A stretch of 64,000 nucleotides of DNA from N074bin45 sp039587475 (GTDB taxonomy: Bacteria; Gemmatimonadota; Gemmatimonadetes; Gemmatimonadales; GWC2-71-9). Positions 8,035-17,411 of this stretch are shown piece after piece. Positions within the stretch are counted from its first letter, which is position 1; every line of letters begins with the position of its first letter. The DNA is taken from the NCBI GenBank assembly GCA_039587475.1, contig JBDHIK010000005.1, positions 58,094 through 122,093 on the forward strand. The letters run 5' to 3'. The position numbers and the translations under genes are program-made. The notes below the pieces were generated by a model that was given only the letters and a program-made list of their open reading frames with translations, was not told where the DNA came from and made no database searches.

Positions 8035-9455
8035 GCCCCGTCCCACTGTTGTTCGCGATGATCGCAGCGGCTCCCGTGCAGAACGTGAATGACTGCCTCC
8101 GCCTCAGCCGGGCCGGCACCCAGGTCCAGGGACACGTTCGGATATGTCCCGGGCGCTATCGCATTTCCGATTCGACCGAACAGGGCATCGTCATCGTGGC
8201 CAGCTCGGGGACACATCTCGATTTGACGGGCGTCACCATCGAAAGTGGCGATTCGCTGGCGATGGGATTCGTCGGCATCGGGGTCGTGAGCCGCGGCGTG
8301 GACGGCGTGGAGATCCACGGCGGCTCCATCCGCGGGTACCGCTACGGCATCCTGTTGGAAGGGGGCAGTGGCCACCGGGTGCACGACATGACCCTGTCCG
8401 GCTCACGGGCCCAGGCACTGAGGTCGACGCCGGGTGTCTACGACGAAGCGGACTGGCTCGACATCTTCCGGCCCGACATCTTCGAGGCGTATGGCGGCGG
8501 CATCCTCCTCAAGTGGACCGACGACGCCAGCGTCACCGGAATCAAGGCGAATGACGCTCAGAACGGTATCGGATTGTTCGGCGCCAGACGGACCTACGTC
8601 GCGGGCAACGACGTCTCGCGCAACAGCGGGTGGGGTATCCATCTGTGGCGCGCCTCGCACAACGTCATCGTCCGCAACATTGCCCATCACAATGTCCGGT
8701 GCGAGTCGCGAAGCTACAGCCGTGGTTGCGACTCCGCCGCGCTGCTACTGCGTGAACGCAGTGACTCTAACTACATAGCACACAATAACTTGCAGCACTC
8801 GGGCGACGGGTTTTTCCTGAGCGGCCACCGGCCGCTCGTCAACCCATCGGTGGGGAATATCGTGGTGCGGAATGACGCAGCGTTTGCCTACCACAACGCC
8901 TTCGAATCGACGTTCAGTGCGGGAAACACCTTCATCGACAACGTGGCGGACAGCTCCCAGTACGGTTTCTGGCTGGGATACTCGTCGCGCAACCTGGTAC
9001 GAGGCAACCGCATTCTCGGGACGACCGTGGCTGGGATTGCCATCGAGCACGGGAGCGACATTGCCATTACGGCCAACACCATCATCGGCGGTGGCGACGG
9101 CATCCGGTTGTTCGCCCGCCAGGAAGACGGTGAACGCAGTCGGGGATACCGTATCGATGACAACGTGCTGGCCGGTCTGGAACGGGGGTTGGTGCTCGAG
9201 CAGACGGCGCAATCCAAGGTGCGTGGCAACCTGTTCGACGACAACGGCGAGGCCTTGACGGTCGACAGCGTGGGGCAGCACACCGAGGTGACCGGTAACA
9301 TCTTCCTCCGGCCGGGCCGCTGGTTCATTTCCGCTCCCGTCCTGGACGCCGGACGGAACTTCTGGGGGACGGCATCGGCAGAGGCCAGCGCCCGGCTCGT
9401 CAACGGTCGAATCCGGCTCGATCCCTGGCGCTCCGCCGCCGAGGCAGGGTTCTGA
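8031..9455 (+). CDS. Secreted right-handed parallel beta-helix protein (NosD-like)
   Basis: A 474-residue protein. The GTG at 8031 (MSPVPLLFAMIAAAP) gives a signal peptide and a GTGA overlap with the Nudix gene, so it is preferred over the in-frame ATG at 8010. Residues about 50-450 are a run of 20-25-residue coils with repeated N/G-x-I/V patterns (SGWGIHLWRASHNVIVRNI, NLVRGNRILG, AITANTIIGG) typical of pectate-lyase-like beta-helices and NosD/CASH repeats. Such proteins bind or cleave polysaccharides, or act in nitrous-oxide-reductase maturation. There are no nos genes here, so a NosD role is not supported. Substrate unknown; periplasmic or extracellular location inferred. Confidence 0.82.
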   Translation: MSPVPLLFAMIAAAPVQNVNDCLRLSRAGTQVQGHVRICPGRYRISDSTEQGIVIVASSGTHLDLTGVTIESGDSLAMGFVGIGVVSRGVDGVEIHGGSIRGYRYGILLEGGSGHRVHDMTLSGSRAQALRSTPGVYDEADWLDIFRPDIFEAYGGGILLKWTDDASVTGIKANDAQNGIGLFGARRTYVAGNDVSRNSGWGIHLWRASHNVIVRNIAHHNVRCESRSYSRGCDSAALLLRERSDSNYIAHNNLQHSGDGFFLSGHRPLVNPSVGNIVVRNDAAFAYHNAFESTFSAGNTFIDNVADSSQYGFWLGYSSRNLVRGNRILGTTVAGIAIEHGSDIAITANTIIGGGDGIRLFARQEDGERSRGYRIDDNVLAGLERGLVLEQTAQSKVRGNLFDDNGEALTVDSVGQHTEVTGNIFLRPGRWFISAPVLDAGRNFWGTASAEASARLVNGRIRLDPWRSAAEAGF

Positions 9456-9466
9456 AGGTCCCGCCG

Positions 9467-11770
9467 TCAGGGTCGGTCCAGCGCCTTGCGGGCCTGGGCC
9501 AACACCTCCTGGGGCTTGAACGGCTTCCTGAGGACGGGAAACGGTCCGGTATCGAGGGCCTCGTCCCCGGTGCGGTCGATGTCGCTGGCGCTGAGGAGGA
9601 CCCGCGATCGTGACACCAGGTCCTGTGCTTCCAGGACGTCCCTGAACTTCCTGCCGTCCCCCAGGGTCGCCCGGACGTCGGTCACCACCAATTCATAGGG
9701 GGCCGCCACCAGGTGCTCCCAGGCCGAATCCGCCGAGTCGACGACATCGACCTGGAACCCTTCCGGTGTGAACAGAGCCGTGAGGACGCGGGCGGCCGTC
9801 CGGTCCTGATCTACCACCAGGACACGCCGGGGCACTACGATGCGCTCGACCGACTCCCGGGGTGAGCCCGTTCCGGCCGACGGTAACGTGATGAGGAATC
9901 CCGCGCCCCCCGAACTGGGTGGGTCGTAGACGATCGTCCCGCCGTGTGACTTCACAATACCGTAGCTGATCGAGAGTCCCAGTCCGGTGCCCCGACCAGG
10001 CTCCTTGGTCGTGAAGAACGGAGTGAACAGGCGCCCCACAGCGTCCTCGGGGACCCCTGGCCCGGTATCCGAGATACTGACGGTGATGTCCTGGTCGAAT
10101 GCTGTTCGCACGCGGATCGCCCTCGTCGCGTCTTCCGGTAGCTCTGTCAACGCGTGGATGGCGTTGGTCAGCAGGTTCAGCATGACTTGCTGCATTTCGT
10201 GCTGGTCGCCCCGGATGACGACAGGGCCTGTAGCCAGCTCCGATGTGAGACTGATGCCGTGCAGGGTGAACTCGTGCTCCACGAGACGCAGCGTCCTCCG
10301 GACCACTTGGTTGACGTCCACCTCGGCGGTCTCGGGTTCACCCTTGCGGGCGAAGGTCAGCAGGCTTTGCACGATCCGTCCTGCGCGCTCGGCCTGCTCA
10401 TGAATGACCCGCATGTGTTCGGTATGGGATTCCGGCATGTGCCCCGGCTCCATGAGAAACTCGGAGAGGCCGGAAATGGAGGTCAACGGGTTGTTGAGTT
10501 CGTGGGCGACCCCGGACACCAGCTGCCCGACCGCGGCCATCTTCTCGTTCTGAATCAGCAGGGCCTCCATGTCTCGCTGCTCGGTGACGTCCTCGAGAAG
10601 CACGACGATGGTGGCGACCTCCTGGGTCGTGGCCGACAGGGGAGACGCCGTCACGCGCAGGGTTCGGCGCAACGCATTGGACTGCACGATCTCCACCGGC
10701 GGCCGCTCACCGGCCAGTGCCAACGCAATGGCGTCTGGTTGCTGATCCTCACCGCCAAAGACCAGTTCGGCCAGGCGCTTCCCGATCAGAGAGGGCTCCG
10801 GAATGCCAACCAGCCGGGCCAGGGCCCTGTTCACCCGTCGCAGGCGCCCCTCCCGGTCGACGATGGCGATGCCTTCGGTCAAGGCGTCGAACGTCGTCTC
10901 CCATTCTTCCTTGCCGCGGCGGAACATCTCGAAGAAGCGGCTGTTGGCCAGGACGACCGCGGTCTGGGTCGCCACGGTGGAGAGCAGCCACAGGTCCTCC
11001 GTGGTGAACTCGGCCTCCCGCGGATCGGTGACCAGGATACCACCCATCGTGACGCCGTGGGCATGCAGCGGCGCGATGGCCGCCGCGTCGGCCTGACAGC
11101 CGTCGAACAGCGTCACCGGGCCCGGGCCGGCCACTTCGAGGCGTTCCCCGCCAACGGCCGTGCTGATCAGGGGGGCAGAGGCCTCGGCGATGTCCGTTCC
11201 CACGAACGGCTGCAGCGCGCCTTCTCCCGCCGCCACCCGGAAGATGTCACCTCCCTCGTTCACCAGGAGAACGGCCGTGCCACGCGTCTGAAGAAAGCGC
11301 GACACGTAACTGGCCAGATGCGTGACGATGCGGTCTTCCTGAAGCGATTCCGACAGGACGTAACTCAATTCCTGCAGTGAGAAGATCTGGTTGATCCGCC
11401 GGTCGAGTTGGGAGGCGAATCGGTCCCGCTCACTGGAGAATTGGACCGCCTGGCGTTCCCGGCTGTCCGCCAGGGCACGGAGGCTCCGGGTCTGCCCCAC
11501 GACCGTGGTGCCGACGGCCAGGGCCACCAGTGCCAACAGGATGACCAGCGGGACCGGAGCCAGCGTGCCCTCGAGCGTGAGGAGGACAACCGCTACCACA
11601 TGGGCCACGAGCAGAAGGGGACGGAATCGAGGCAGGCGGGCGCCGACCACGATGGAACCGATGCCGTAGGCGACCAGAATCCCGCTGTCGAGCCACGGAA
11701 ATGACCCGAGGAGGCTGGCGGTCAGGCTCAGCCCCGCAAAGCCGGCGCTGGCAAGGTGCAGCAGCGCCAC
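9467..11770 (-). CDS. Hybrid sensor histidine kinase (membrane-GAF-PAS-HisKA-HATPase-REC)
   Basis: A 767-residue signal-transduction kinase. Residues 1-95 are hydrophobic with about four membrane helices, followed by a short coiled region, GAF (about 140-285), PAS (about 293-405), HisKA with the phospho-histidine in GVAHELNNPL (about 425), an ATPase domain with N-box LNLLTNAIHAL, DTGPG and GTGLGLSI, and a C-terminal receiver (about 648-762) with the acceptor Asp in ELVVTDVRA and a KPF lysine. No cognate response regulator is adjacent; signal and output are unknown. It starts with GTG. It ends 11 bp from the converging beta-helix gene and begins 20 bp after the upstream acyltransferase. Confidence 0.92.
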   Translation of the reverse strand: MALLHLASAGFAGLSLTASLLGSFPWLDSGILVAYGIGSIVVGARLPRFRPLLLVAHVVAVVLLTLEGTLAPVPLVILLALVALAVGTTVVGQTRSLRALADSRERQAVQFSSERDRFASQLDRRINQIFSLQELSYVLSESLQEDRIVTHLASYVSRFLQTRGTAVLLVNEGGDIFRVAAGEGALQPFVGTDIAEASAPLISTAVGGERLEVAGPGPVTLFDGCQADAAAIAPLHAHGVTMGGILVTDPREAEFTTEDLWLLSTVATQTAVVLANSRFFEMFRRGKEEWETTFDALTEGIAIVDREGRLRRVNRALARLVGIPEPSLIGKRLAELVFGGEDQQPDAIALALAGERPPVEIVQSNALRRTLRVTASPLSATTQEVATIVVLLEDVTEQRDMEALLIQNEKMAAVGQLVSGVAHELNNPLTSISGLSEFLMEPGHMPESHTEHMRVIHEQAERAGRIVQSLLTFARKGEPETAEVDVNQVVRRTLRLVEHEFTLHGISLTSELATGPVVIRGDQHEMQQVMLNLLTNAIHALTELPEDATRAIRVRTAFDQDITVSISDTGPGVPEDAVGRLFTPFFTTKEPGRGTGLGLSISYGIVKSHGGTIVYDPPSSGGAGFLITLPSAGTGSPRESVERIVVPRRVLVVDQDRTAARVLTALFTPEGFQVDVVDSADSAWEHLVAAPYELVVTDVRATLGDGRKFRDVLEAQDLVSRSRVLLSASDIDRTGDEALDTGPFPVLRKPFKPQEVLAQARKALDRP

Positions 11771-11790
11771 CGGGTCGCGTCCCGGGCGGC

Positions 11791-12642
11791 TCAGGGGCTT
11801 TCGCCTCCCTCGAGGTGATGGGGGATCCGCTTGGTGGACCGGGCCTCGGGCGGGGCGTCGGACTTGATGGCGATGGATCGGGCGGGAATGCCGACGTTCA
11901 CGTGGTAGGGCCGGACATCCTTGGTCGCCACGGCGCAGGCGCCGACCATGCTGTTTCTGCCGATACAGGCTCCTGCCAGGACGGTGGCGTGATAGGTGAT
12001 TCGCACGTCGTCCTCGAGCACGGTCCGAAGGTTGCTCACGTCCTTCTGGTCGTCGATGCTGTGGGTGTGGCTGTAGATGTTGGCGTAGTCCGCGATGCTG
12101 ACCCGGTTCCCCAGTGTGATGCCACCGCGGTCATCGAGCAGCACGTGACGATGAACGACCACGTCGTCGCCCACGTCGAGGTTGTACCCGTAGGAGAACT
12201 CCGTGTACTGGAAACACTTGAAGTTACGGCCGCAGCGATTGAAGATGTGCTCCGCCAGTAACCGGCGGACGCGGACCCCGAGCTCGACGTTGTTGCCTCC
12301 GGCAGGGCAGCGGTCGAACTGCTGCCACAACCAGATCAGTGGCTTCACCCTGGCAAAGCGCGCACGGTCCACCTCGCCGTAGTACTCCGGCTCGAGGGTG
12401 ATGTTCCGGGGGTCCAGCGCCAGCAGGCTGGCCTTGGAAGCGGTGGCGGTGGCCGGGTCCTCCAGCGTCTCGGCATAGTCGGAGCGACCGGGATAGTAGA
12501 GTTGGAACAGGGTGTCCCGGGTGAGGGTGTTCCGGTCCGTCCCTGCGTCGGCCAGCTGTTCGCCCAGCTCCCCGAGCCATTGGTCGATGACCCGGGAGGC
12601 GGCGTCGGGCAGGTCGATCTGTTTGAGGGGGAGGATCGCCAT
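11791..12642 (-). CDS. Hexapeptide-repeat (left-handed beta-helix) acyltransferase
   Basis: A 283-residue protein whose second half (about 150-265) shows the isoleucine-patch hexapeptide pattern ([LIV]-G-x4) of WbbJ/maltose-acetyltransferase-like enzymes: LDVGDDVVVHRHVLLDD, ITLGNRVSIADYANIYSHTHSI with the conserved catalytic-type histidines, TVLAGACIGRNSMVGACAVATKDV and a final NVGIPARSI. It most likely acetylates a sugar or cell-envelope glycan using acetyl-CoA. The N-terminal 140 residues are extra and not recognised. GGAG lies about 5 bases before the ATG. It may be cotranscribed with the downstream histidine kinase (20-bp gap). Confidence 0.87.
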   Translation of the reverse strand: MAILPLKQIDLPDAASRVIDQWLGELGEQLADAGTDRNTLTRDTLFQLYYPGRSDYAETLEDPATATASKASLLALDPRNITLEPEYYGEVDRARFARVKPLIWLWQQFDRCPAGGNNVELGVRVRRLLAEHIFNRCGRNFKCFQYTEFSYGYNLDVGDDVVVHRHVLLDDRGGITLGNRVSIADYANIYSHTHSIDDQKDVSNLRTVLEDDVRITYHATVLAGACIGRNSMVGACAVATKDVRPYHVNVGIPARSIAIKSDAPPEARSTKRIPHHLEGGESP

Positions 12643-12678
12643 CCGGTCTCCAGCACGGCCGGCCGCGCCCCGGCGCGG

Positions 12679-13314
12679 TCAGTCGTTGTCGGGGAGTTCT
12701 CGTGCGGTTGCACGAGATTGAATGCGGGCCCGTTCGCGTTGCAGTGTCTCCACCCGGCTGCTGTTCCAGGCGTTTGCCGTGGTCGTCCCGTAGGTGAAGG
12801 CCATCGGCACGAAGGGTGTCAGCGGCTCGTCGAAGACGTAGATGCCCGACGCCTGTTCACGGCGGCCCAGGCGATCCTTGTGGATCGAGGAACTGAGCGG
12901 CACGATGCCCAACGGGGTCCAGAACCGGGCGTTGATGTTGGCGGTGAGCAGTTGGGCGTCGAACCGCGTTCCCTCGGCAAGGGAGAAGTACCGCACCATC
13001 AGGATGCCGGGGGTACTGATGCCAAACGCCGCGGCGACGGAGTCGATCTGGGCCCGTTTCGATTGCACCAATCGATGGAGGGAGTTGTAGCTATCCTGGT
13101 TGAGCAGCCGAAGTCCGGACTCCTCGAGGATGGTGAACCGGATATCCAGGGATTCGGTTCGCATGCCGAACGACAGATCGTCCTGGTTGAGCCTGCCGTA
13201 GCCCGCCTGCGAGAGCCCGGTGTCCGTCGAGTCCTGTGCCGCGAGTGGCGCGGTGGCGGTCGCCACCAGCGCGATCATGAGCGCCACGGTCCGGGACGGC
13301 GTATGGGTTTGCAT
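12679..13314 (-). CDS. Secreted protein of unknown function
   Basis: A 211-residue protein with a signal peptide (TVALMIALVATATAPLAAQ), so periplasmic or outer-membrane associated. The mature part has SFGMRTESLDIRF and GTRFDAQLLTANINARFWTPLGIVPL but no motif I know. It starts 3 bp after the engB stop on the same strand and so sits at the end of the tig-clpP-clpX-engB group, followed by a 36-bp gap to the acyltransferase. No membrane helices apart from the signal peptide. Confidence 0.75.
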   Translation of the reverse strand: MQTHTPSRTVALMIALVATATAPLAAQDSTDTGLSQAGYGRLNQDDLSFGMRTESLDIRFTILEESGLRLLNQDSYNSLHRLVQSKRAQIDSVAAAFGISTPGILMVRYFSLAEGTRFDAQLLTANINARFWTPLGIVPLSSSIHKDRLGRREQASGIYVFDEPLTPFVPMAFTYGTTTANAWNSSRVETLQRERARIQSRATARELPDND

Positions 13315-13316
13315 CG

Positions 13317-13883
13317 TTAGGACTCCCCGTGCGACACCGCGGCCAGGAGGCTCGCCGACAGTTCGGCGATCCCCGCCCCGGATGTGCTACTGACAAGTTG
13401 CACCTGGTCTTCCTGGACCTGCAAGTCCTCTGCCAGGGCCGTCAGACGCTTCTGGCGGGCCTGTCGGCCGATTTTGTCCGCTTTCGTGAGGACGACCAGG
13501 GTCGGGTGTCCGCACTGTTGGAGGATATCCTGCATCCAGCCGTCCTCGGTGGAGGGCGCATGCCGGATGTCGAGGAGCCACACGACGCCCGCCAGCGTGC
13601 GGCGTTGGGACAGGTATCCACTGACCAGTTTGCGGTAGCCGGCCCGCGCCTTCTTGCTGGCTTTGGCGAAGCCATATCCCGGAAGATCGACCAGGTAGAA
13701 GGTCGGCAGCCGGAAGACGTTGAGGAGCGTGGTCTTGCCCGGGGTGGCGCTGACGCGCGCCAGCCGTTTGCGGCGGAGGAGCGCGTTGATCAGGCTCGAT
13801 TTCCCGACGTTGGACCTGCCGATGAAGGCGTACTCGGGGAGGGGTGGATCGAGCCGGACGTCGGGATCGGGAAAGCTCCCCAC
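13317..13883 (-). CDS. engB: Ribosome biogenesis GTPase EngB/YsxC
   Basis: An essential GTPase for late 50S subunit assembly. G1 GRSNVGKSSL, G2 TPGKT, G3 DLPGYG, G4 TKAD and G5 SST are all present in order. The start is unclear: the first canonical in-frame start is GTG at 13883 (188 residues), but similarity to YsxC N-termini begins earlier (RHLPVTFVGSF). The frame is open to a GTG at 13997, inside clpX, with no ATG, GTG or TTG between. Either translation begins within clpX or a rare start near 13925 is used. It follows clpX directly, the classic clpX-engB order. Confidence 0.93.
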   Translation of the reverse strand: MGSFPDPDVRLDPPLPEYAFIGRSNVGKSSLINALLRRKRLARVSATPGKTTLLNVFRLPTFYLVDLPGYGFAKASKKARAGYRKLVSGYLSQRRTLAGVVWLLDIRHAPSTEDGWMQDILQQCGHPTLVVLTKADKIGRQARQKRLTALAEDLQVQEDQVQLVSSTSGAGIAELSASLLAAVSHGES

Positions 13884-13927
13884 GAACGTGACGGGGAGGT
13901 GCCGGAGAGCGTCGTTGCTGGAAACCG

Positions 13928-15175
13928 TCAGGCCTCTCGCTTGGTCCGCGGTTGGGGCTCTGTGACCACGAGCGGCGCCTGGCCGTCGGTGATGCACTCG
14001 GCCGTGATGACGATTTCGCGGACGTCCTCACGGTCAGGGAGGTCGAACATCGTGTCGGTCATCACGGTTTCGAGGATGGCCCGGAGGCCCCGGGCTCCCG
14101 TGCCGCGCTTGATGGCACGGTCGGCCACGGCCCGCAGGGCCTTGGGATCGAACGTGATGCCGACGTTCTCGAGATCGAACAGCTTCCGGTACTGCTTGGT
14201 CAGCGCGTTCTTGGGCTCGAGCAGAATCTTGACCAGCGCATCTTCGTCCAGCGCATCGAGGGCCACCATCACCGGCATCCGGCCAACGAGTTCCGGGATG
14301 AGTCCAAAACGGAGCAAGTCGTCAGGTTCGACGTCGTGGTAATGGGAGGCCTCCCCCGGCGCGGCCTCGGACGGTCCCTTGGCCCCGAAACCGATCTGAT
14401 GGGAACCGGTACGCGACTGGATGATCGTTTCCAGGCCGTCGAAGGCCCCGCCGCAAATGAACAGGATGTCCTTGGTGTTGATCTGGATGTATTCCTGCTG
14501 CGGGTGTTTGCGACCACCCTGGGGCGGCACCGAAGCGACCGTCCCTTCCAGGATCTTCAGCAGTGCCTGTTGCACGCCCTCGCCGGAAACGTCTCGCGTG
14601 ATACTGGGGTTCTCCGACTTCCGGGCGATCTTGTCGATCTCGTCGATGTAGACGATGCCCCGCTCGCACTCGCCGACGTTGAAGTCGCCCGCCTGGAGTA
14701 ACCGTACCAGGATGTTCTCGACGTCCTCTCCGACGTAGCCGGCTTCTGTCAGCGTCGTGGCATCGGCAATGGTAAACGGAACGTCGAGGATTCGGGCCAG
14801 TGTCTGCGCCAGGAGTGTCTTGCCGACGCCGGTGGGGCCCAGGAGCAGGATGTTGGACTTGTCCAACTCCACCTCGTCGTCCCGGCTGGTGGTGGAGTTG
14901 ATGCGTTTGTAGTGGTTGTAGACCGCGACGGACAGGGTCCGCTTGGCGTCCTCCTGCCCGATGACGTACTCGTCCAGGACCGACTTGATCTCGGACGGGA
15001 TCGGGACCTGGGTGATGCCCTCCGTGACCTCCCGTTCCTCGTCTTCTGCCAGGATCTCATTGCACAGCGTGATGCACTCATTGCAGATGTAGACCGAGGG
15101 CCCGGAGATGAACTTCCGCACCGAGTCCTTGGATTTCCCGCAGAATGAGCACCGCAAGTGCTTGTCGCTGGACAT
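13928..15175 (-). CDS. clpX: ATP-dependent Clp protease ATP-binding subunit ClpX
   Basis: AAA+ unfoldase that delivers substrates to ClpP. The 415 residues carry the N-terminal zinc-binding domain (Cys9, Cys12, Cys31, Cys34), Walker A GPTGVGKT at 113-120, Walker B IVYIDEIDKI, the GYVGEDVE pore loop, sensor-2 GARGLR and the IGF tripeptide loop (QIGFGA) that docks on ClpP. Length and motif order are standard. It lies 70 bp downstream of clpP on the same strand, giving the conserved tig-clpP-clpX order. Confidence 0.98.
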   Translation of the reverse strand: MSSDKHLRCSFCGKSKDSVRKFISGPSVYICNECITLCNEILAEDEEREVTEGITQVPIPSEIKSVLDEYVIGQEDAKRTLSVAVYNHYKRINSTTSRDDEVELDKSNILLLGPTGVGKTLLAQTLARILDVPFTIADATTLTEAGYVGEDVENILVRLLQAGDFNVGECERGIVYIDEIDKIARKSENPSITRDVSGEGVQQALLKILEGTVASVPPQGGRKHPQQEYIQINTKDILFICGGAFDGLETIIQSRTGSHQIGFGAKGPSEAAPGEASHYHDVEPDDLLRFGLIPELVGRMPVMVALDALDEDALVKILLEPKNALTKQYRKLFDLENVGITFDPKALRAVADRAIKRGTGARGLRAILETVMTDTMFDLPDREDVREIVITAECITDGQAPLVVTEPQPRTKREA

Positions 15176-15245
15176 GTGGTCAATCGGCTCCGTGAAGACG
15201 GGAGGCTATCGTGCAAGAAACACGCCTATGAGCATCCGTCAAGCG

Positions 15246-15857
15246 CTACTCCTCTTCCATGGCCGATCGAGGCGCGAACACGCTGTCGATCAGGCCATAC
15301 TCCTTGGCCTCTTCGGAGCTCATGAAGCGGTCGCGGTCCATGTCGCGTTCGATCCGCTCGAGGGGCTGGCCGGTATGGAAGGCATAGAGCTCGTTCATCT
15401 TGGACCGGAGATACAGGATCTCCTTGGCCTGGATTTCGATGTCTGCCGCGGTGCCTTGCGTGCCGCCGGACGGCTGGTGGATCATGATGCGCGAATGCGG
15501 GAGCGCACTGCGCTTACCCTTGGTCCCGGCGGCCAGCAGGAACGATCCCATCGAGGCGGCCATGCCCATGCAGATGGTGTTCAGGGGCGAACGCAGGTGC
15601 TGCATCGTGTCATAGATCGCCATGCCACTGGACACCATACCGCCCGGAGAATTGACGTACAGGTAGATGTCCTTCTCCGGGTTGTCGGCTTCCAGAAACA
15701 GCAACTGGGCGATGATGATGTTGGCGACGTCGTCGTTGATCGGCGCGCCCAGAAAGACGATCCGGTCCATGAGCAGACGAGAGAAGATGTCGTACGTCTT
15801 CTCGCCGCGACTGGAGCGTTCGATGATATACGGGGGATACAATGTCGAGACCGTCAT
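15246..15857 (-). CDS. clpP: ATP-dependent Clp protease proteolytic subunit ClpP
   Basis: Serine peptidase that forms the double-heptamer chamber working with ClpX. Catalytic triad: Ser102 in MAASMGS, His127 in RIMIHQPSGG and Asp176 in MDRDRFMS, with spacing identical to E. coli ClpP. The protein is 203 residues. Its ATG overlaps the end of tig by 4 bp, and AGAGGA precedes the start, so expression is probably coupled to trigger factor. Confidence 0.98.
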   Translation of the reverse strand: MTVSTLYPPYIIERSSRGEKTYDIFSRLLMDRIVFLGAPINDDVANIIIAQLLFLEADNPEKDIYLYVNSPGGMVSSGMAIYDTMQHLRSPLNTICMGMAASMGSFLLAAGTKGKRSALPHSRIMIHQPSGGTQGTAADIEIQAKEILYLRSKMNELYAFHTGQPLERIERDMDRDRFMSSEEAKEYGLIDSVFAPRSAMEEE

Positions 15858-17101
15858 GCTTCCTCTGCGATAGTGGATTGGGCAAGGAGATGGTCGAACA
15901 CCTTCTCCTCGGTCAAGTTGCGTTCGATCTCGCCGAGACGCTTGGATTTCTGCAGTGCCGCGTACACCTCGTTGACCGACGCGTTGCGCGCCTCGGCGAT
16001 GTCGGCGACACGGGCATCGACGTCCTCTTCGGTGGCCCGTAGGCCTTCCGCCTCCGCGACGGCGTCCAGCACCAGGTCGCGCTTGACGTGGGCTTCGGCG
16101 ATGGGGCGGAACTCGGCGTGGAACGTCTCCAGTTGCTCCTGCGGCACGCCATAGGCGTTGGCGTAGGCCTGGACGGCGCGGGCCACCATGGCCTGCGGCG
16201 CTTCCACACCGTTGGCCTCCACCAACTCGTTGATCAGTTGGTCCCGCACCCGGCTGTCCGCCTCTCGCTGGGCAGACGCCTCGAGATCCGTCCGGATCGC
16301 CTCGGTGAGCCCGGCGAGGCCCTCGAAATCCCCTGCTTCGCGCGCCAGGTCGTCGTCCAGCGGCGGAAGTTCCTGATGCTTGACCTCGTGCAGGGTGATC
16401 TGTAATCGGCGGCTCTGGCCGCGTTTGGCCTCGTCGGGATGGTCCTCGGGGAAGCGAATGTCCGATTCAGCGGTCTCCCCGGGAAGGAGCTCCATGATGG
16501 CGGCCTCGACGTCCGGAATGGCCTTGCCCTCTCCCAGGACCAGCGAGTAGGGCTTGGCCTCGCCTTCGTCTTCACCCAGTGGCGTGATCTCGACCCGGAC
16601 CATGTGGCCCGGTTTGGGTTTCTCGCCGTCCACTGGAAGCCAGTTGGCCTTCTGTTCCTGCAGGGTGCGGAGCTGTTCGTCGATCTGCTCCTGACCCACC
16701 TCCGTCACGGTCCGGGTGAGCGTGAAGCCCCCAGTCCGGGCCAGTTCCAGCCGCGGTTTGACCTCGACCAGGAATTCGAACTCGATGGGGCCTTCGTCCT
16801 CGAACTTGAGCTTCTGGACCGAGCGGTCGAGCACGTCCGTCAGGGACTCGGCCTCGACGGCCTGGTCCCAACTCTCCCGCACGACCTCCTCCAGAATCGA
16901 TTGGCGGATGGCGTCGCCGTAGCGCTGCCGCACCACCGCCGGGGGGACCTTGCCCTTGCGGAAGCCTGGGAGCCGGACCCGGCGGGCAAAATCCCGGACG
17001 GCCCGGGTCTCGGCGGCTTTGACGCGCTCTGCCGGGACGGACACGGCCAGGGCCTTGGAGCCCGAATCCTCATGGGTCTTTTCGATGGTGATCTGAGTCA
17101 T
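15854..17101 (-). CDS. tig: Trigger factor, ribosome-associated chaperone
   Basis: Peptidyl-prolyl isomerase and chaperone that binds nascent chains at the ribosome exit. The 415-residue protein has the N-terminal ribosome-binding domain with the signature PGFRKGKVP (about 45-53), a central FKBP-like domain (about 150-245) and a helical C-terminal domain. Length is close to the usual 430. It heads the tig-clpP-clpX-engB group and lies just downstream of tRNA-Leu on the same strand. Confidence 0.97.
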   Translation of the reverse strand: MTQITIEKTHEDSGSKALAVSVPAERVKAAETRAVRDFARRVRLPGFRKGKVPPAVVRQRYGDAIRQSILEEVVRESWDQAVEAESLTDVLDRSVQKLKFEDEGPIEFEFLVEVKPRLELARTGGFTLTRTVTEVGQEQIDEQLRTLQEQKANWLPVDGEKPKPGHMVRVEITPLGEDEGEAKPYSLVLGEGKAIPDVEAAIMELLPGETAESDIRFPEDHPDEAKRGQSRRLQITLHEVKHQELPPLDDDLAREAGDFEGLAGLTEAIRTDLEASAQREADSRVRDQLINELVEANGVEAPQAMVARAVQAYANAYGVPQEQLETFHAEFRPIAEAHVKRDLVLDAVAEAEGLRATEEDVDARVADIAEARNASVNEVYAALQKSKRLGEIERNLTEEKVFDHLLAQSTIAEEA

Positions 17102-17177
17102 GATGGCGGAAATCTAGTCCGGCGGGGGCGGTCGGGGGAGGGCGGCCGGCACGGGAGCCGGCCCGGACACATCAGCA

Positions 17178-17259
17178 TGCGAACGGCGGGAGTCGAACCC
17201 GCACCCCTTGCGGGACAGGATCCTAAATCCTGCGCGTCTGCCAGTTTCGCCACGTTCGC
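17178..17259 (-). tRNA. tRNA-Leu (anticodon UAG)
   Basis: Read on the minus strand, the 82-base gene folds as a cloverleaf with acceptor GCGAACG/CGTTCGC, D-loop GCGAAACTGGCAGACGC, anticodon stem CAGGA/TCCTG closing the loop TTTAGGA (anticodon TAG), a variable arm with CCC GCAA GGG as expected for class II leucine tRNA, and T-arm GCGGG TTCGACT CCCGC. The discriminator base is A and the CCA end is not encoded. It reads CUA and other CUN codons. Confidence 0.96.
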
Positions 17260-17411
17260 GTCCCCGCAATATACCGGCTTCCGCCAGGCCGCAGGCGGTG
17301 CCGGGGGGTGATCAGCCCCAGGGCTCCCGTTGCAGGCCGGGGTGGCTACCTTTGGACGATTCCGGGACCGGTGTCTGGCCCCGGTCCCTCACCCCAAGGA
17401 AGGACTGTCCC

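Noticed and set aside
8031..9455. Nitrous-oxide-reductase accessory role for the NosD-like protein
   Set aside because: No nosZ, nosF or nosY is nearby; the beta-helix repeat alone does not imply that function.
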